Origin: Martinezella lusitana
GTDB lineage: Bacteria > Pseudomonadota > Alphaproteobacteria > Rhizobiales > Rhizobiaceae
Direction: 5' to 3'
Assembly (NCBI RefSeq): GCF_900094565.1
Contig: NZ_FMAF01000015.1
Location: 62,001 to 126,000 of the forward strand
DNA: 64,000 bases
This document shows positions 42,329-51,402 of the stretch, in pieces. Within the stretch, counting starts at the first letter, position 1, and each line of letters opens with the position of its first letter. The translations under genes and the position numbers were made by a program. The notes under the pieces are model-generated. The model was not told the DNA's origin, searched no databases, and worked only from the letters and a program-made list of their open reading frames with translations.

Positions 42329-42383
42329 ATATAAAGGCGGTGCAAAGACACGCGTCTGAACTTGCAACAGAAAGCCTCCTATC

Positions 42384-43739
42384 ATGTTTACGGACAAAGC
42401 TCAGGGACGAGGCTGGTCGGCTATTCGAGCCCGATCAGCTCATCTCTTTCGCCGGGGAAAAGGCGTTTTTCCGGCTGGTGTTACACGCTCCACGATCGAG
42501 AGGGATCCCATCCCGATCTACGTCGCCAAAGGCGAGGGAGCCTATGTCTGGGATGCGGACGGCAACCGTCTGCTCGACCTCAACAACAACTTTACGACAT
42601 TGATCCATGGCCACGGTTTCGCGCCCGTCATGGAGGCCGTCGAAAAAGTCTTGAAAATGGGCACATGTTTCGCCAATCCCACGGAATATGAGATCGCGCT
42701 AGGCGAACTACTGGTCTCGCGCCTACCGGCGATGGAACAGGTGCGTTTCGTCAATAGTGGTACCGAAGCCGTCATGTTTGCCATCAAGGCTGCGCGGGCC
42801 TTCACCCGACGATCAGCAATTGTCCGCTTTGCGGGTTCCTATCATGGCGCCTATGACTGGGCCGAGGCCGGTCAGGGTGGCGTGATCGTAGACGACGCTT
42901 CCGGGAGAAATTTGCCTAAGCTCGGTTATCCCGGCGCGCCGCAATCGATCGCCGACAATGTCCTTGTTCTGAATTTTAACGATGTTGCCGGTATAGAGCA
43001 TTCAATCGCGCCGAGAGCAAACGACGTCGCTGCCATTCTCATCGATCCGATGCCGAGCAGGGCAGGCCTGCTGCATCCGGCGCCCGACTTCATCGCTACA
43101 GTATCCGCCGTCGCCCGCAAATACGGCATTCTTGTCATTGCCGATGAAGTTCTCAATCTAAGGCAGGGTTTTGCCGGTGCTTCGGCCCGCTATGGTCTTG
43201 AACCGGATCTGATCACAGTCGGCAAGATCATCGGGGGCGGCTTTCCAGTGGGCGCCATTGGTGGCCGCACGGACGTCATGGCTGTGTTCGGTAGTGACGA
43301 TGAGGCGCCGCTCCTTTCACAAGGCGGTACGTTTTCGGCGAATACCGTGTCCATGGTTGCCGGAAAGGCTGCAATGGAGGCCATGACGCTCGAAGCCTTC
43401 GACCGTCTAGAGCGATTGGGGGATGGTTTGCGCAAGGGGTTGGCGGATGTAGTCCTGAAACGGAGCGCCCCGTTTTCAGTTTCCGGAGCGGCGTCTTTGT
43501 TTCGCATCCATCCGAGGAGGATCGCGCCGACGAGTTTCCATATGGCGACCATGACATCGGAGGAGAATGACGTCATGCGGGCGCTCTCGCGACATTTCCT
43601 GGCATGCGGGATTTTGCTGCCCTTCGGCGCCGCGGCATGCCTGTCGACACCGATGTCTGACGCCGATGTCGAAAGCATTGTCGCAGCATTTGATGACTTT
43701 CTGGAAAAGAACAGCAGAACGGATTGGGAGGGACGGTAA
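42384..43739 (+). CDS. Class III aminotransferase (glutamate-1-semialdehyde mutase-like)
   Basis: A 451-residue PLP enzyme close to HemL-type aminomutases. Lys281 in ITVGKIIGGGFPVGAIGG should form the Schiff base and Asp254 in VIADEVLNLRQGF should hold the pyridine nitrogen. NSGTEAVMFAIKAARAF is the phosphate-binding region. Its place in a transporter-TPP enzyme-SDR group argues against a haem biosynthesis role and for deamination of an imported amine or beta-amino acid. The next gene's ATG overlaps its stop codon. The substrate is not known. Confidence 0.92.
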   Translation: MFTDKAQGRGWSAIRARSAHLFRRGKGVFPAGVTRSTIERDPIPIYVAKGEGAYVWDADGNRLLDLNNNFTTLIHGHGFAPVMEAVEKVLKMGTCFANPTEYEIALGELLVSRLPAMEQVRFVNSGTEAVMFAIKAARAFTRRSAIVRFAGSYHGAYDWAEAGQGGVIVDDASGRNLPKLGYPGAPQSIADNVLVLNFNDVAGIEHSIAPRANDVAAILIDPMPSRAGLLHPAPDFIATVSAVARKYGILVIADEVLNLRQGFAGASARYGLEPDLITVGKIIGGGFPVGAIGGRTDVMAVFGSDDEAPLLSQGGTFSANTVSMVAGKAAMEAMTLEAFDRLERLGDGLRKGLADVVLKRSAPFSVSGAASLFRIHPRRIAPTSFHMATMTSEENDVMRALSRHFLACGILLPFGAAACLSTPMSDADVESIVAAFDDFLEKNSRTDWEGR

Positions 43740-45454
43740 TGAAAGAAACCTCAATGATGGGTACGGTCGCCGATCGGATCGCAGAAGCGCTCGGACGTCA
43801 TGGTGTTGAAATGATTTTCGCCCAGAGCCTGCCGTCCGCGCTCATCCTTGCCGCCGAGGCGCGCGGCATTCGCCAGATTGCCTATCGGCAGGAAAACATG
43901 GGGGGAGCCATGGCGGATGGCTATGCCCGTAGCTCCGGAAAAGTCGGGGTTGTTGCCGCCCAGAATGGCCCGGCCGCGACCCTGCTTGTGCCGCCATTTG
44001 CCGAGTGCCTGAAGGCGAGCATTCCGGTTGTAGCAATGGTCCAGGATGTTGAGCGTGACCAGACGGACAGGAACGCTTTCCAGGATTTTGATCAGATAGC
44101 CCTGTTCCAATCCTGCACCAAATGGGTCCGGCGCGTCACAGTTGCTGAACGGGTCGACGACTACGTCGATGCGGCATTCACTGCCGCCACCTCCGGTCGC
44201 CCCGGCCCAGTAGCATTGCTGTTGCCGGCTGACCTCTTACGTTCGCCCACGCCCGTCGCCGGAGCACCCCGCATCAGCAATCTCGGACGATGGCCGCTTG
44301 ATCGAACCCGACCATCGGATCACGATCTGCAAACAGCCGCCGAACGGATCGCCAATGCCCGATCGCCCGTCGTTCTTGCCGGCGGCGGTATCCACTGTGC
44401 TGGGGCAGCTGAAGAACTGGCACGTTTGCAGGATGAGGCAGGCCTGCCTGTCTTCACGACCAATATGGGGAAGGGCGCTGTCAGCGAATTCCATCCACTG
44501 TCTGCCGGTGTCCTGGGCTCTCTGGTCGGCCCGCGATCCCTTGGCTTCTACAGCCATGAGCTTATGTCAGAAGCGGATCTGGTCGTCCTTGTCGGGACGC
44601 GCACCAATCAGAACGGCACTGACAATTGGCGACAGATACCGGCCAAGGCAAGTGTGATCCATATCGATATAGATCCAACGGAGGTGGGCCGAAATTATGA
44701 GGCTCTCCGACTTGTCGGCGACGCGAGGGAAACATTGGCGGCGTTGCGCCGGTCGCTTGAAAGCTGCGACCTCGCGCTCAGACGAAACTTGCGCGCGCCT
44801 CTCGAAGAGCGGATTGCTTCATTCTGGCGACATTTCGATGAAGCGCGCCATACCCAGTATGCCTCGGTCGATTCTCCCATTCGTCCGGAGCGGGTCATGG
44901 CTGAGTTGCAGCCCTGGCTGCAGCGCGATATCGCAATCGTCGCGGACGCCAGCTATTCCTCCATGTGGATTCTTGGGCAGCTGAGGGCGCCACGGGCGGG
45001 CATGCGTTTCATCACACCGCGAGGCCTAGCCGGACTTGGATGGGGTTTTCCGCTTGCGCTCGGCGCTAAGGCTGCCGAGCCGCAGCGTCCAGTGGTCGCG
45101 GTCGTCGGCGACGGCGGTTTTGCCCATAGCTGGGCCGAGCTCGAAACGATGATGCGGATGCGTTTGCCGGTGACCATCATCGTGCTCAACAATGGCATTC
45201 TGGGTTTTCAGCGCGATGCCGAGACTGTGAAGTTCGGCCAATATACCTCCGCGTGCCATTTCGCCGAAGTCGATCACGCCGCGCTTGCGAAAGCCTGCGG
45301 ATGCCCTTCGATCCGCATTAACGATCCCGCAGCAATCGCAGCAGCTCTGAAACGTGGCATCGAAGGAAACGAACCGCTGCTCATCGAAGTGATGACGGAT
45401 CCAGAGGCACATCCACCCCTGTCACTGTTCGCTGAGATGGATCGTGCAGCATGA
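43739..45454 (+). CDS. Acetolactate synthase-like TPP enzyme
   Basis: A 571-residue thiamine diphosphate enzyme with the three-domain acetolactate synthase/benzoylformate decarboxylase layout. The catalytic glutamate is Glu52 in YRQENMGGAMADGYAR. The cofactor-binding motif GDGGFAHSWAELET ends with VLNNG, about 30 residues later. A Rossmann-like middle domain is seen around ADLVVLVGTRTNQNG. No regulatory small subunit is near, so branched-chain amino-acid synthesis is unlikely. It more likely decarboxylates or transfers an acetyl unit from the oxo acid made by the aminotransferase (inference). The start follows GGAGGGACG. Confidence 0.9.
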   Translation: MKETSMMGTVADRIAEALGRHGVEMIFAQSLPSALILAAEARGIRQIAYRQENMGGAMADGYARSSGKVGVVAAQNGPAATLLVPPFAECLKASIPVVAMVQDVERDQTDRNAFQDFDQIALFQSCTKWVRRVTVAERVDDYVDAAFTAATSGRPGPVALLLPADLLRSPTPVAGAPRISNLGRWPLDRTRPSDHDLQTAAERIANARSPVVLAGGGIHCAGAAEELARLQDEAGLPVFTTNMGKGAVSEFHPLSAGVLGSLVGPRSLGFYSHELMSEADLVVLVGTRTNQNGTDNWRQIPAKASVIHIDIDPTEVGRNYEALRLVGDARETLAALRRSLESCDLALRRNLRAPLEERIASFWRHFDEARHTQYASVDSPIRPERVMAELQPWLQRDIAIVADASYSSMWILGQLRAPRAGMRFITPRGLAGLGWGFPLALGAKAAEPQRPVVAVVGDGGFAHSWAELETMMRMRLPVTIIVLNNGILGFQRDAETVKFGQYTSACHFAEVDHAALAKACGCPSIRINDPAAIAAALKRGIEGNEPLLIEVMTDPEAHPPLSLFAEMDRAA

Positions 45455-46227
45455 CCTCGGCTTCTCGGCAAAAGCTTGCTGTCGTGACCGGCGGCAGCTC
45501 GGGAATCGGCTTGGCAACCGCTGCAAGCCTGCTCGCGCATGGCTACAAAGTGGCTATTTTCGGGCAGCGCCGGGACCATGTCGCAGCCGCAGAGCAAATG
45601 CTTTCGGCGCGGTTCGGCGCTGAGAATGTCTTTGCTCGGACGGTGAACTTGGCCAAGCCGATACAGATACAACGGTTCTTCCATGCGCTGGAGCGCGAGT
45701 GGACCACGGCGGATATCCTCATAAGCAACGCGGGTATATCCCCAAAGGGCGAAAACGGTGCAACACCATTCCTACAGATCACCACCAACGAGTGGCACTC
45801 GGTTCTCGCGGTCAACCTGACTGGCGCAATGCGGTGTTGCCAGGCCGTCCTACCGCACATGATCGACCGTGATTTCGGGCGCATCGTGTTCATCAGTTCG
45901 ATTGCTGGCCGCACGATTCCACAGATATCGGGTGCAGCTTACGCCGCGTCGAAGTCAGCGCTTGCCGGGTTGGCTCGCTCGCTAGTGGCTGCCTCTGCCG
46001 GTCACCGCATTACCATCAATCTTGTCGCTCCCGGCAGGATTGCGACGCAAATGGCAGGGGCACCAGACGGTGAGACCAACAGGGCTGCGCTTGCTCGCAT
46101 TCCACTCGGACGGATCGGGACACCGGAGGATGTTGCGGCCGCCATCTGCTTTCTCGTCTCGGAAGAGGCGGGGTTCATCAATGGTGCCGTGCTGGATGTG
46201 AATGGCGGTGAGTTTGCTCCGCTATAA
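45451..46227 (+). CDS. Short-chain dehydrogenase/reductase
   Basis: A 258-residue classical SDR. The motifs are TGGSSGIGLATA, ISNAGIS, FISSIAGR and the catalytic YAASKSAL. The end, INGAVLDVNGGEF, is typical of FabG-like members. It overlaps the TPP enzyme gene by four bases. It could reduce the aldehyde or ketone formed by that enzyme. The substrate is unknown. Confidence 0.92.
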   Translation: MTSASRQKLAVVTGGSSGIGLATAASLLAHGYKVAIFGQRRDHVAAAEQMLSARFGAENVFARTVNLAKPIQIQRFFHALEREWTTADILISNAGISPKGENGATPFLQITTNEWHSVLAVNLTGAMRCCQAVLPHMIDRDFGRIVFISSIAGRTIPQISGAAYAASKSALAGLARSLVAASAGHRITINLVAPGRIATQMAGAPDGETNRAALARIPLGRIGTPEDVAAAICFLVSEEAGFINGAVLDVNGGEFAPL

Positions 46228-46247
46228 TACAAGCCGGAGGAGGAGAT

Positions 46248-46934
46248 ATGGATTTTCGAATTCTTGTCCATTCGCACGATGTGCAAATGTTTCTGCTTCT
46301 GCAACATCTTCTCGCCATTGACGGGTTTCCTGTCGCACTTGTGCGCACTTTGGACGAAACGGTGCGCGCACTGCGTGACGATAGCGTGCGAGTCGTCATC
46401 ATGTATGGCGCGTCCTCTGAAATGGGCCCTGGGGGCTTGCGATCTCTCAAGGTCGCACGGCCTGAAATCGCAATTGCTCTCCTTTGCAATGAATTCGACA
46501 AATTAAGGGATCCATTGTTCGAAAAGGATGGTGCCGATCTTGTTTTAACGCGCCCCTTTGATCCGGTTCGTCTCATCGCATTTCTTCGCTGCCTCAGGTC
46601 AGATGCTCTGATCGAAAAAAGCGGCGTCGCGGCAGAGGCCAATGTGCTTCGCTACGCCGACCTCGAAATGAATTCAGCTACCGCCAAGGTGCATAGAAGT
46701 GGTCACGATGTCCCATTGACCGCCTTGCAGTTCCGCCTGCTACGCCATCTCTTGCAAAATCCTGAAGCTGTTCAAAGCCGTGAGACGCTGATTGATGCAG
46801 CGTGGCCAGCGGATGCTGATGTTGAGCCACGGACGGTGGATATTCATATAGGTCTCATTCGCAAGGCACTTCGAACGTTGGGGCCGGATCTCATTCGTAC
46901 TGTTCGTACGCGTGGCTATGCGCTGACCAACTAG
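46248..46934 (+). CDS. OmpR-type regulator with degenerate receiver domain
   Basis: A 228-residue protein with a C-terminal OmpR/PhoB winged helix (LTALQFRLLRHLLQNPEAV, SRETLIDAAWP, RTVDIHIGLIRKAL, VRTRGYAL) and an N-terminal receiver-like fold. The receiver has lost key residues: the phospho-acceptor Asp is replaced around Tyr53 (VVIMYGASSE), the acidic pair is weakened (LVHSHDVQ), and the conserved Lys before Pro is Arg (LTRPFDP). It is therefore probably not controlled by phosphorylation. It starts 20 bases after the SDR gene and GGAGGAG precedes the ATG. No partner kinase is nearby. Its target may be the cluster itself. Confidence 0.85.
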   Translation: MDFRILVHSHDVQMFLLLQHLLAIDGFPVALVRTLDETVRALRDDSVRVVIMYGASSEMGPGGLRSLKVARPEIAIALLCNEFDKLRDPLFEKDGADLVLTRPFDPVRLIAFLRCLRSDALIEKSGVAAEANVLRYADLEMNSATAKVHRSGHDVPLTALQFRLLRHLLQNPEAVQSRETLIDAAWPADADVEPRTVDIHIGLIRKALRTLGPDLIRTVRTRGYALTN

Positions 46935-46952
46935 TTCAGCCTGCGGCTGAAC
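46934..46952 (+). terminator. Hairpin at the end of the regulator gene
   Basis: GTTCAGCC and GGCTGAAC form a perfect eight-pair stem with a TGC loop, overlapping the last base of the stop codon. There is no T-run, so it may be a weak or Rho-assisted end of the aminotransferase operon. Confidence 0.4.
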
Positions 46953-47408
46953 GCTCCACTCCAAAGTAACGAGGCGCCCCGCGCCTGTTCTTCTGCTCGC
47001 CATTGTTGTAGTAGCTTGCCGCCCTGGGTCACAGATTTATACAGGGATTGTTGCATGGCTCCTGCAGGGGAACGCCACGATGCGCCGCCTCGATCAGATC
47101 GCTGGATCGAAACCCGTGGAAAAAAACCTCCGGATCCAGACCCGCTCGCTTACAACGTGCCTTCAAGATTGATCCTTTTGCCCCCATTGATCGATACGGC
47201 GGAAAACTGGGCCGGGCAACGACCTAGCGCAAGTGCGGTAGCATATCAGCGGAATTTATGACCGGAGCGCCATAAAGGTCGTGTTCCCTGGGGGTACTGA
47301 CATGCGCTGTGATTTAAGCCGGCTTGGAACAGCGCTTGATCTGGCCCATTCAAGGAGAAAACGGCATATGGCCAGATCTCGGCAGACCCCACCAGTGCTG
47401 GGGTGCAA
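46953..47408. other. Intergenic stretch with no recognised gene
   Basis: About 455 bases between two converging genes. A plus-strand frame at 47016-47261 has no recognisable product. I see no repeat or site of note. Confidence 0.35.
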
Positions 47409-48191
47409 TCAAAGCACGACGACCTTTGTGCCCACGGCGACCCGGCCATAGAGATCCATCACATCCGGATTTGCCATGCGGATGCAGCCAGAGGATACCG
47501 CCTTGCCGATCGAGTTGGGCTCGTTGGTGCCATGGATGCGGTAGAGGGTGGAACCAAGATAGAGCGCTCTCGCTCCAAGGGGATTATTGAGACCGCCATC
47601 CATGTAGTCAGGCAATTCCGGCCGGCGAGCGATCATTTCCTTGGGCGGCGTCCAGGTCGGCCACTCTGCTTTGCGGCTGATCGTCTCCGTGCCCTTCCAG
47701 GCGAAGCCCTGCTTGCCGACACCGATGCCGTATTTGAGGGCAGTTCCGTCGTTGAGCACGAGATAGAGGCGCTTTTCCTTTGTGGAGATCACGATCGTGC
47801 CAGGATCGTAGCCGGAAAAGGGGACAACCGTGCGCGGGATGGGTGACCGCGCCAGGCTCGCCCGCCTGTCATCTTTGACGCCAGAATTGAGTTGGGGAGA
47901 GATCGCGCCCCGATCGATCGAAGCCCGCCGTTGTGGACGGGGTTGCGACGGGAAATCGCCGTTTTCGTCGTCATAATAGCCATAGGGGTCACCCCGATAG
48001 TAATAGTCATCGTCGAAACGACGATCATCGCGATAGCGCGGCGGCGCCTCCCGCCCATAGTGCGGAGTAGCATAGCCGCCATCCAGGTCATCGCCATAAT
48101 CCGGCAAATACCGCCATTCCTGGGCATGCACGGAGACGCTTGTCATCAGCACAGCCAGAGCGGGCAAAAGGATCAATCTTGAAGTCTTCAT
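47409..48191 (-). CDS. L,D-transpeptidase (YkuD family)
   Basis: A 260-residue periplasmic enzyme that cross-links peptidoglycan or attaches proteins to it. The Sec signal ends near SVHAQ. A low-complexity linker of about 100 residues rich in Asp, Tyr, Arg and Pro follows. The YkuD domain holds the catalytic motif (HGTNEPNSIGKAVSSGCIRM, with His and Cys) and the start VISTKEKRLYLVL. The acidic linker is unusually tyrosine- and aspartate-rich but of a kind seen in rhizobial members. Confidence 0.93.
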   Translation of the reverse strand: MKTSRLILLPALAVLMTSVSVHAQEWRYLPDYGDDLDGGYATPHYGREAPPRYRDDRRFDDDYYYRGDPYGYYDDENGDFPSQPRPQRRASIDRGAISPQLNSGVKDDRRASLARSPIPRTVVPFSGYDPGTIVISTKEKRLYLVLNDGTALKYGIGVGKQGFAWKGTETISRKAEWPTWTPPKEMIARRPELPDYMDGGLNNPLGARALYLGSTLYRIHGTNEPNSIGKAVSSGCIRMANPDVMDLYGRVAVGTKVVVL

Positions 48192-48324
48192 GTCACAACC
48201 AACTTACCGAACAACGCACGGGACTGCGCCCCGCGTCGGCGGGGTATGCGTGCCGCCGACAATTTCGGAAGCGACAGGCATAATTGTGGCAGCGGCGATC
48301 GAAAACGAAGATTTGCGGACGGCG

Positions 48325-49563
48325 TCAGTAGAGCAATCGAGTTCGTATCGTTCCCGGGATCTGGCGAAGCGCATCAAGTATGTCATCGGCTGTCTGGCCG
48401 ACGCCCTCGGCTTCGATGACCACGTAGCCGGTGTCGCCGTGCGTCTGCAGGAACTCACCGACGATATTAAGTGCGCGGGACGAAAAAATCGCATTCAGAC
48501 TGTTTAGCATGCCAGGGCGATTTTCATGAACATGGATGAAACGCGTGCCGTTTGGACGTGGCGGCAATTGAACCTGGGGAAAATTGACGGCGCCCAGCGT
48601 CGAGCCGACGTCGGAATATTCCACAAGCTTCCTGGAGACCTCTCCTCCGATGCGCTCCTGGGCTTCTTCGGTCGAGCCGCCAATATGCGGCGTCAGTATG
48701 ACATTGTCCAAACCCTGGAGCGGCGTTTCGAAACGCTCGTTGTTTGATGCCGGCTCCTTAGGGAATACGTCCACGGCTGCCCCCGCGAGATGTCCTTCTT
48801 TCAAAACCTTCGCAAGCGCTTCGAGATCCACTACGGTCCCGCGGGAGTTATTGATGAAAAGTGCTCCCTTTTTCATTCTGCGCAGTTCGGTCTCTGTTAT
48901 CATGTTTTGCGTCGAACTGGTTTCGGGAACATGCATCGTCACGAAATCCGAGATTTCGAGAAGCTCGCCGAGGGTGGCCATCGATTCTGAATTGCCGTGG
49001 CGAAGCTTGTCTGAAGGATCGAAATAGCGCACGTTCATGCCCATGCTTTCCGCAAGAACGCTAAGCTGCGAACCGATGTTGCCATAGCCCACGATACCAA
49101 GCGTTTTTCCACGCACCTCACGACTGCCGACAGCAGATTTGTCCCATCCGCCCTCATGCGCAGAAGCAGAACGCGGGAAAATCCGCCGCGTCAGCATTAT
49201 GATCTCACCGATCACAAGCTCGGCAACCGAGCGGGTGTTCGAATAGGGAGCGTTGAAAACTGGGATGCCGCGTCGGCGGGCCGCATCCAGGTCGACTTGA
49301 TTTGTCCCCACGGAAAAACAACCGACGGCAATAAGTTTTTTTGCGGAGCTGAAAATCTCCTCCGTCAGCTGGGTGCGCGAACGAATGCCGATAATGTGCG
49401 CCTCGGCTATATGGCTCTTGAGATCCTTGTCATCCAAGGCCTTCGGCAAATGCGTCACATTGACGTAGCCGGATGACGTAAAATAGTCCACGGCGCTCTG
49501 GCTGATGCCCTCAAGCAGAAGGACGGAAATCCGCTCGCGCGGGAGAGAAAGTTGTCGGGTCAT
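48325..49563 (-). CDS. serA: D-3-phosphoglycerate dehydrogenase
   Basis: A 412-residue NAD-dependent enzyme for the first step of serine synthesis. It matches the E. coli-type SerA in length. The nucleotide-binding motif is GIVGYGNIGSQL. The catalytic Arg, Glu and His lie in NNSRGTVVD, VFPKEPA and LTPHIGGST. A C-terminal ACT domain (RFIHVHENRPGMLNSLNAIF) suggests inhibition by serine. It appears monocistronic. A second housekeeping copy elsewhere in the genome is likely if this is a plasmid (inference). Confidence 0.94.
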   Translation of the reverse strand: MTRQLSLPRERISVLLLEGISQSAVDYFTSSGYVNVTHLPKALDDKDLKSHIAEAHIIGIRSRTQLTEEIFSSAKKLIAVGCFSVGTNQVDLDAARRRGIPVFNAPYSNTRSVAELVIGEIIMLTRRIFPRSASAHEGGWDKSAVGSREVRGKTLGIVGYGNIGSQLSVLAESMGMNVRYFDPSDKLRHGNSESMATLGELLEISDFVTMHVPETSSTQNMITETELRRMKKGALFINNSRGTVVDLEALAKVLKEGHLAGAAVDVFPKEPASNNERFETPLQGLDNVILTPHIGGSTEEAQERIGGEVSRKLVEYSDVGSTLGAVNFPQVQLPPRPNGTRFIHVHENRPGMLNSLNAIFSSRALNIVGEFLQTHGDTGYVVIEAEGVGQTADDILDALRQIPGTIRTRLLY

Positions 49564-50124
49564 TGAATTGCTTTCGATTTTCGAATTCGACGAAGCCGGG
49601 GTTGCTTGTCGGCCGTAAAGCTCGCAGATATGGCAAAATCTTTAGCGACCATCCAACGGAAAACGCAACAACAAACTCCACTCCGACGGCAGATAGGGAG
49701 GTGTCAGTCTGTCCAATCGCTCCGAAAGATCCGCTAGGAGACGACATTGACGCTGTCGCTTTGGAGGCTCAAAGCCATCACTATCGATACTTGATCAGGA
49801 CCGATTGAATTGACGAAGACAGCCAGGCTCGCAACGCGGCGGATGTCGGACGTACGGGCTTCCGGCTGGTGCCAGCCAACGATATCAGTGGCCGGATGTA
49901 GGATTGTAGCGTGCAACCTTATGTCGAGAGACGGTTACCTGAAAACTAAAAGTTGACAATCCGATACTGGTGGCCTATACGGTGATCGTCGATATTTGCT
50001 TGCTGAGCTTTGGTTACCGCGCGTTTGGCACCGCGCCCTGAACGAACCTTCCTTTCAAAAATCGCTACCACCATCCGCAACGCTTTCGTGTTGTGGTTTC
50101 TTTATTGCTATGAAAGGGTTCATC
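49564..50124. other. Long leader and promoter region of cspA
   Basis: About 560 bases between the divergent serA and cspA starts. No gene was recognised. The last 100 bases before cspA contain a GC-arm hairpin around 50078-50098 and a short in-frame ATG at 50110. A long, structured 5' leader is usual for cold-shock genes. The promoter was not pinned down. Confidence 0.4.
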
Positions 50125-50334
50125 ATGACCACTGGCACAGTTAAATGGTTTAATTCCACCAAGGGCTTCGGCTTCATCCAGCCTGACAATGGCGGCACCG
50201 ATGCATTCGTCCATATCTCCGCTGTCGAACGCGCTGGTATGCGCGAGCTCGTCGAAGGCCAGAAGATCGGCTTCGAACTGGAGCGCGACGTCAAGTCGGG
50301 CAAAATGTCGGCCTGCAATCTCCAGGCTGCCTAA
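50125..50334 (+). CDS. cspA: Cold-shock protein CspA family
   Basis: A 69-residue single cold-shock domain that binds single-stranded RNA and DNA. RNP1 is KGFGFI and RNP2 is AFVHIS, with the opening GTVKWFNSTKG. The start at 50125 is the family start; an ATG at 50110 would add five residues (MKGFI). It is followed by a strong terminator and two small genes often found beside csp in rhizobia. Confidence 0.95.
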   Translation: MTTGTVKWFNSTKGFGFIQPDNGGTDAFVHISAVERAGMRELVEGQKIGFELERDVKSGKMSACNLQAA

Positions 50335-50401
50335 GGCACCCGGTATCGGCTTTCCCTTGACCACGGATGTACTGGCACTGTTGAGAGCATGATACCAAAC
50401 C

Positions 50402-50432
50402 AAGGTCAGGCAGATTGCCTGGCCTTTTTTAT
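50402..50432 (+). terminator. Rho-independent terminator after cspA
   Basis: AAGGTCAGGCA (50402-50412) and TGCCTGGCCTT (50416-50426) form an 11-pair stem with one G-T pair and a three-base loop, followed by TTTT. It should end the cspA message or limit read-through into the small genes. Confidence 0.85.
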
Positions 50433-50467
50433 TGCCGCATTGACCCGGCCTGAATCAAGGAAACATC

Positions 50468-50692
50468 ATGACACAGACTTACAGCAAATCTCGCCAGAAG
50501 GCGGAGATCGCTTTCGGCAATGTCCAATCGCAATTCTTTGCCCGCAACAACGCCGTCGATGAACTCGACTTCCTTGCCCGTTCCCGCGAGGAAAAGACCC
50601 TGCGCCTTCGTGAAGCGCGTCTTGCTAAGGAACTGCAGGATCGCACCGCGGCGACCGCTTCCCTCCTGGCTAAACGCGCCAGGAAGCCCTGA
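50468..50692 (+). CDS. Small basic helical protein of unknown function
   Basis: A 74-residue protein (MTQTYSKSRQKAEIAFG, then FFARNNAVDELDFLARSREE and a Lys/Arg-rich helical end). Similar short proteins follow csp genes in rhizobia, but no function is established to my knowledge. A ribosome site (AAGGAAAC) precedes the ATG closely. It sits between the cspA terminator and the DUF6481-like gene. Confidence 0.7.
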   Translation: MTQTYSKSRQKAEIAFGNVQSQFFARNNAVDELDFLARSREEKTLRLREARLAKELQDRTAATASLLAKRARKP

Positions 50693-50723
50693 TCTATTTT
50701 AACCCGAATCCCAGGATAGACAT

Positions 50724-51104
50724 TTGAAGAACTCCAGAAACACCGAGCTTTCCGATCGCCGCGCGGCAGCCGCGCAAGCAAAGACGGCTCTCCTGACTGC
50801 CTATCGCACGGCGCAGACGGCGGCCCAGCCGACCAGGTTGGCGCGGGAGGCGGAACGCGTGGCCGTGGCCGCGGCCCGGGAGGAGCGGCGTCTTGAACGC
50901 GAGCGGGTAAAGCTTGAGGAGCAAGAGCGGCTGGTGGCCGAGGCGACCGAGCGGCAGGAAGCCGTAGTTGCTGCGGCCCGCGCCGAAACCGAAGCGCGTG
51001 AGACAGCCGAAAAAGGCCGTGTGGCTCGCCTGATCGAAGATGAAGCCACTCGAAAGGCTGACCGCGATCGGCGGTACGCCAACCGCAAGGCCCGACAAGC
51101 TTAG
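50724..51104 (+). CDS. DUF6481-like coiled-coil protein
   Basis: A 126-residue protein composed almost entirely of Ala, Arg and Glu, predicted to be one long helix or coiled coil (for example AAREERRLERERVKLEEQER). It resembles the DUF6481 family found next to csp genes in Rhizobiales. It starts with TTG. Low complexity makes the family call uncertain, and no function is known. It may interact with nucleic acid or the cold-shock protein (inference from neighbourhood only). Confidence 0.65.
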   Translation: MKNSRNTELSDRRAAAAQAKTALLTAYRTAQTAAQPTRLAREAERVAVAAAREERRLERERVKLEEQERLVAEATERQEAVVAAARAETEARETAEKGRVARLIEDEATRKADRDRRYANRKARQA

Positions 51105-51119
51105 TGGCGACGTCTCTCT

Positions 51120-51159
51120 AAGGCCGATAATCGACCCACCTCGGTTGTTAATCGGCCTT
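51120..51159 (+). terminator. Inverted repeat after the DUF6481-like gene
   Basis: AAGGCCGAT (51120-51128) and ATCGGCCTT (51151-51159) form a perfect nine-pair stem with a 22-base loop that has some further pairing. There is no T-run. It probably marks the end of the cspA unit. Confidence 0.45.
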
Positions 51160-51402
51160 GCTGCACGACCCATCGGGCCCAATCCTGCGCAAGGTATGTC
51201 GCTGCGTTGAATGACGGTCGCCTACGGCATCGTCGCGACTTCAAACCCAGCGCCGAATGAATCGCTACTGAAAGTCTGTCGCCTACGGGAGCTTCCATCG
51301 TAGAAAATACGGGCGAGCTTCAGGCAATCAACACGGCCGGGCAGATCGCTATTCAGGAAATCCTGCGGATGGTCATCCGCTCGATGGCGCCCGAGGCAAC
51401 TT

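Noticed and set aside
47016..47261. An 81-codon frame as a gene
   Set aside because: It has no good ribosome site, no recognisable family and no conserved composition. It is probably chance.
51209..51290. Repeated GTCGCCTACGG as a regulatory repeat
   Set aside because: Only two copies about 70 bases apart in decayed sequence, with no nearby start that would use them.
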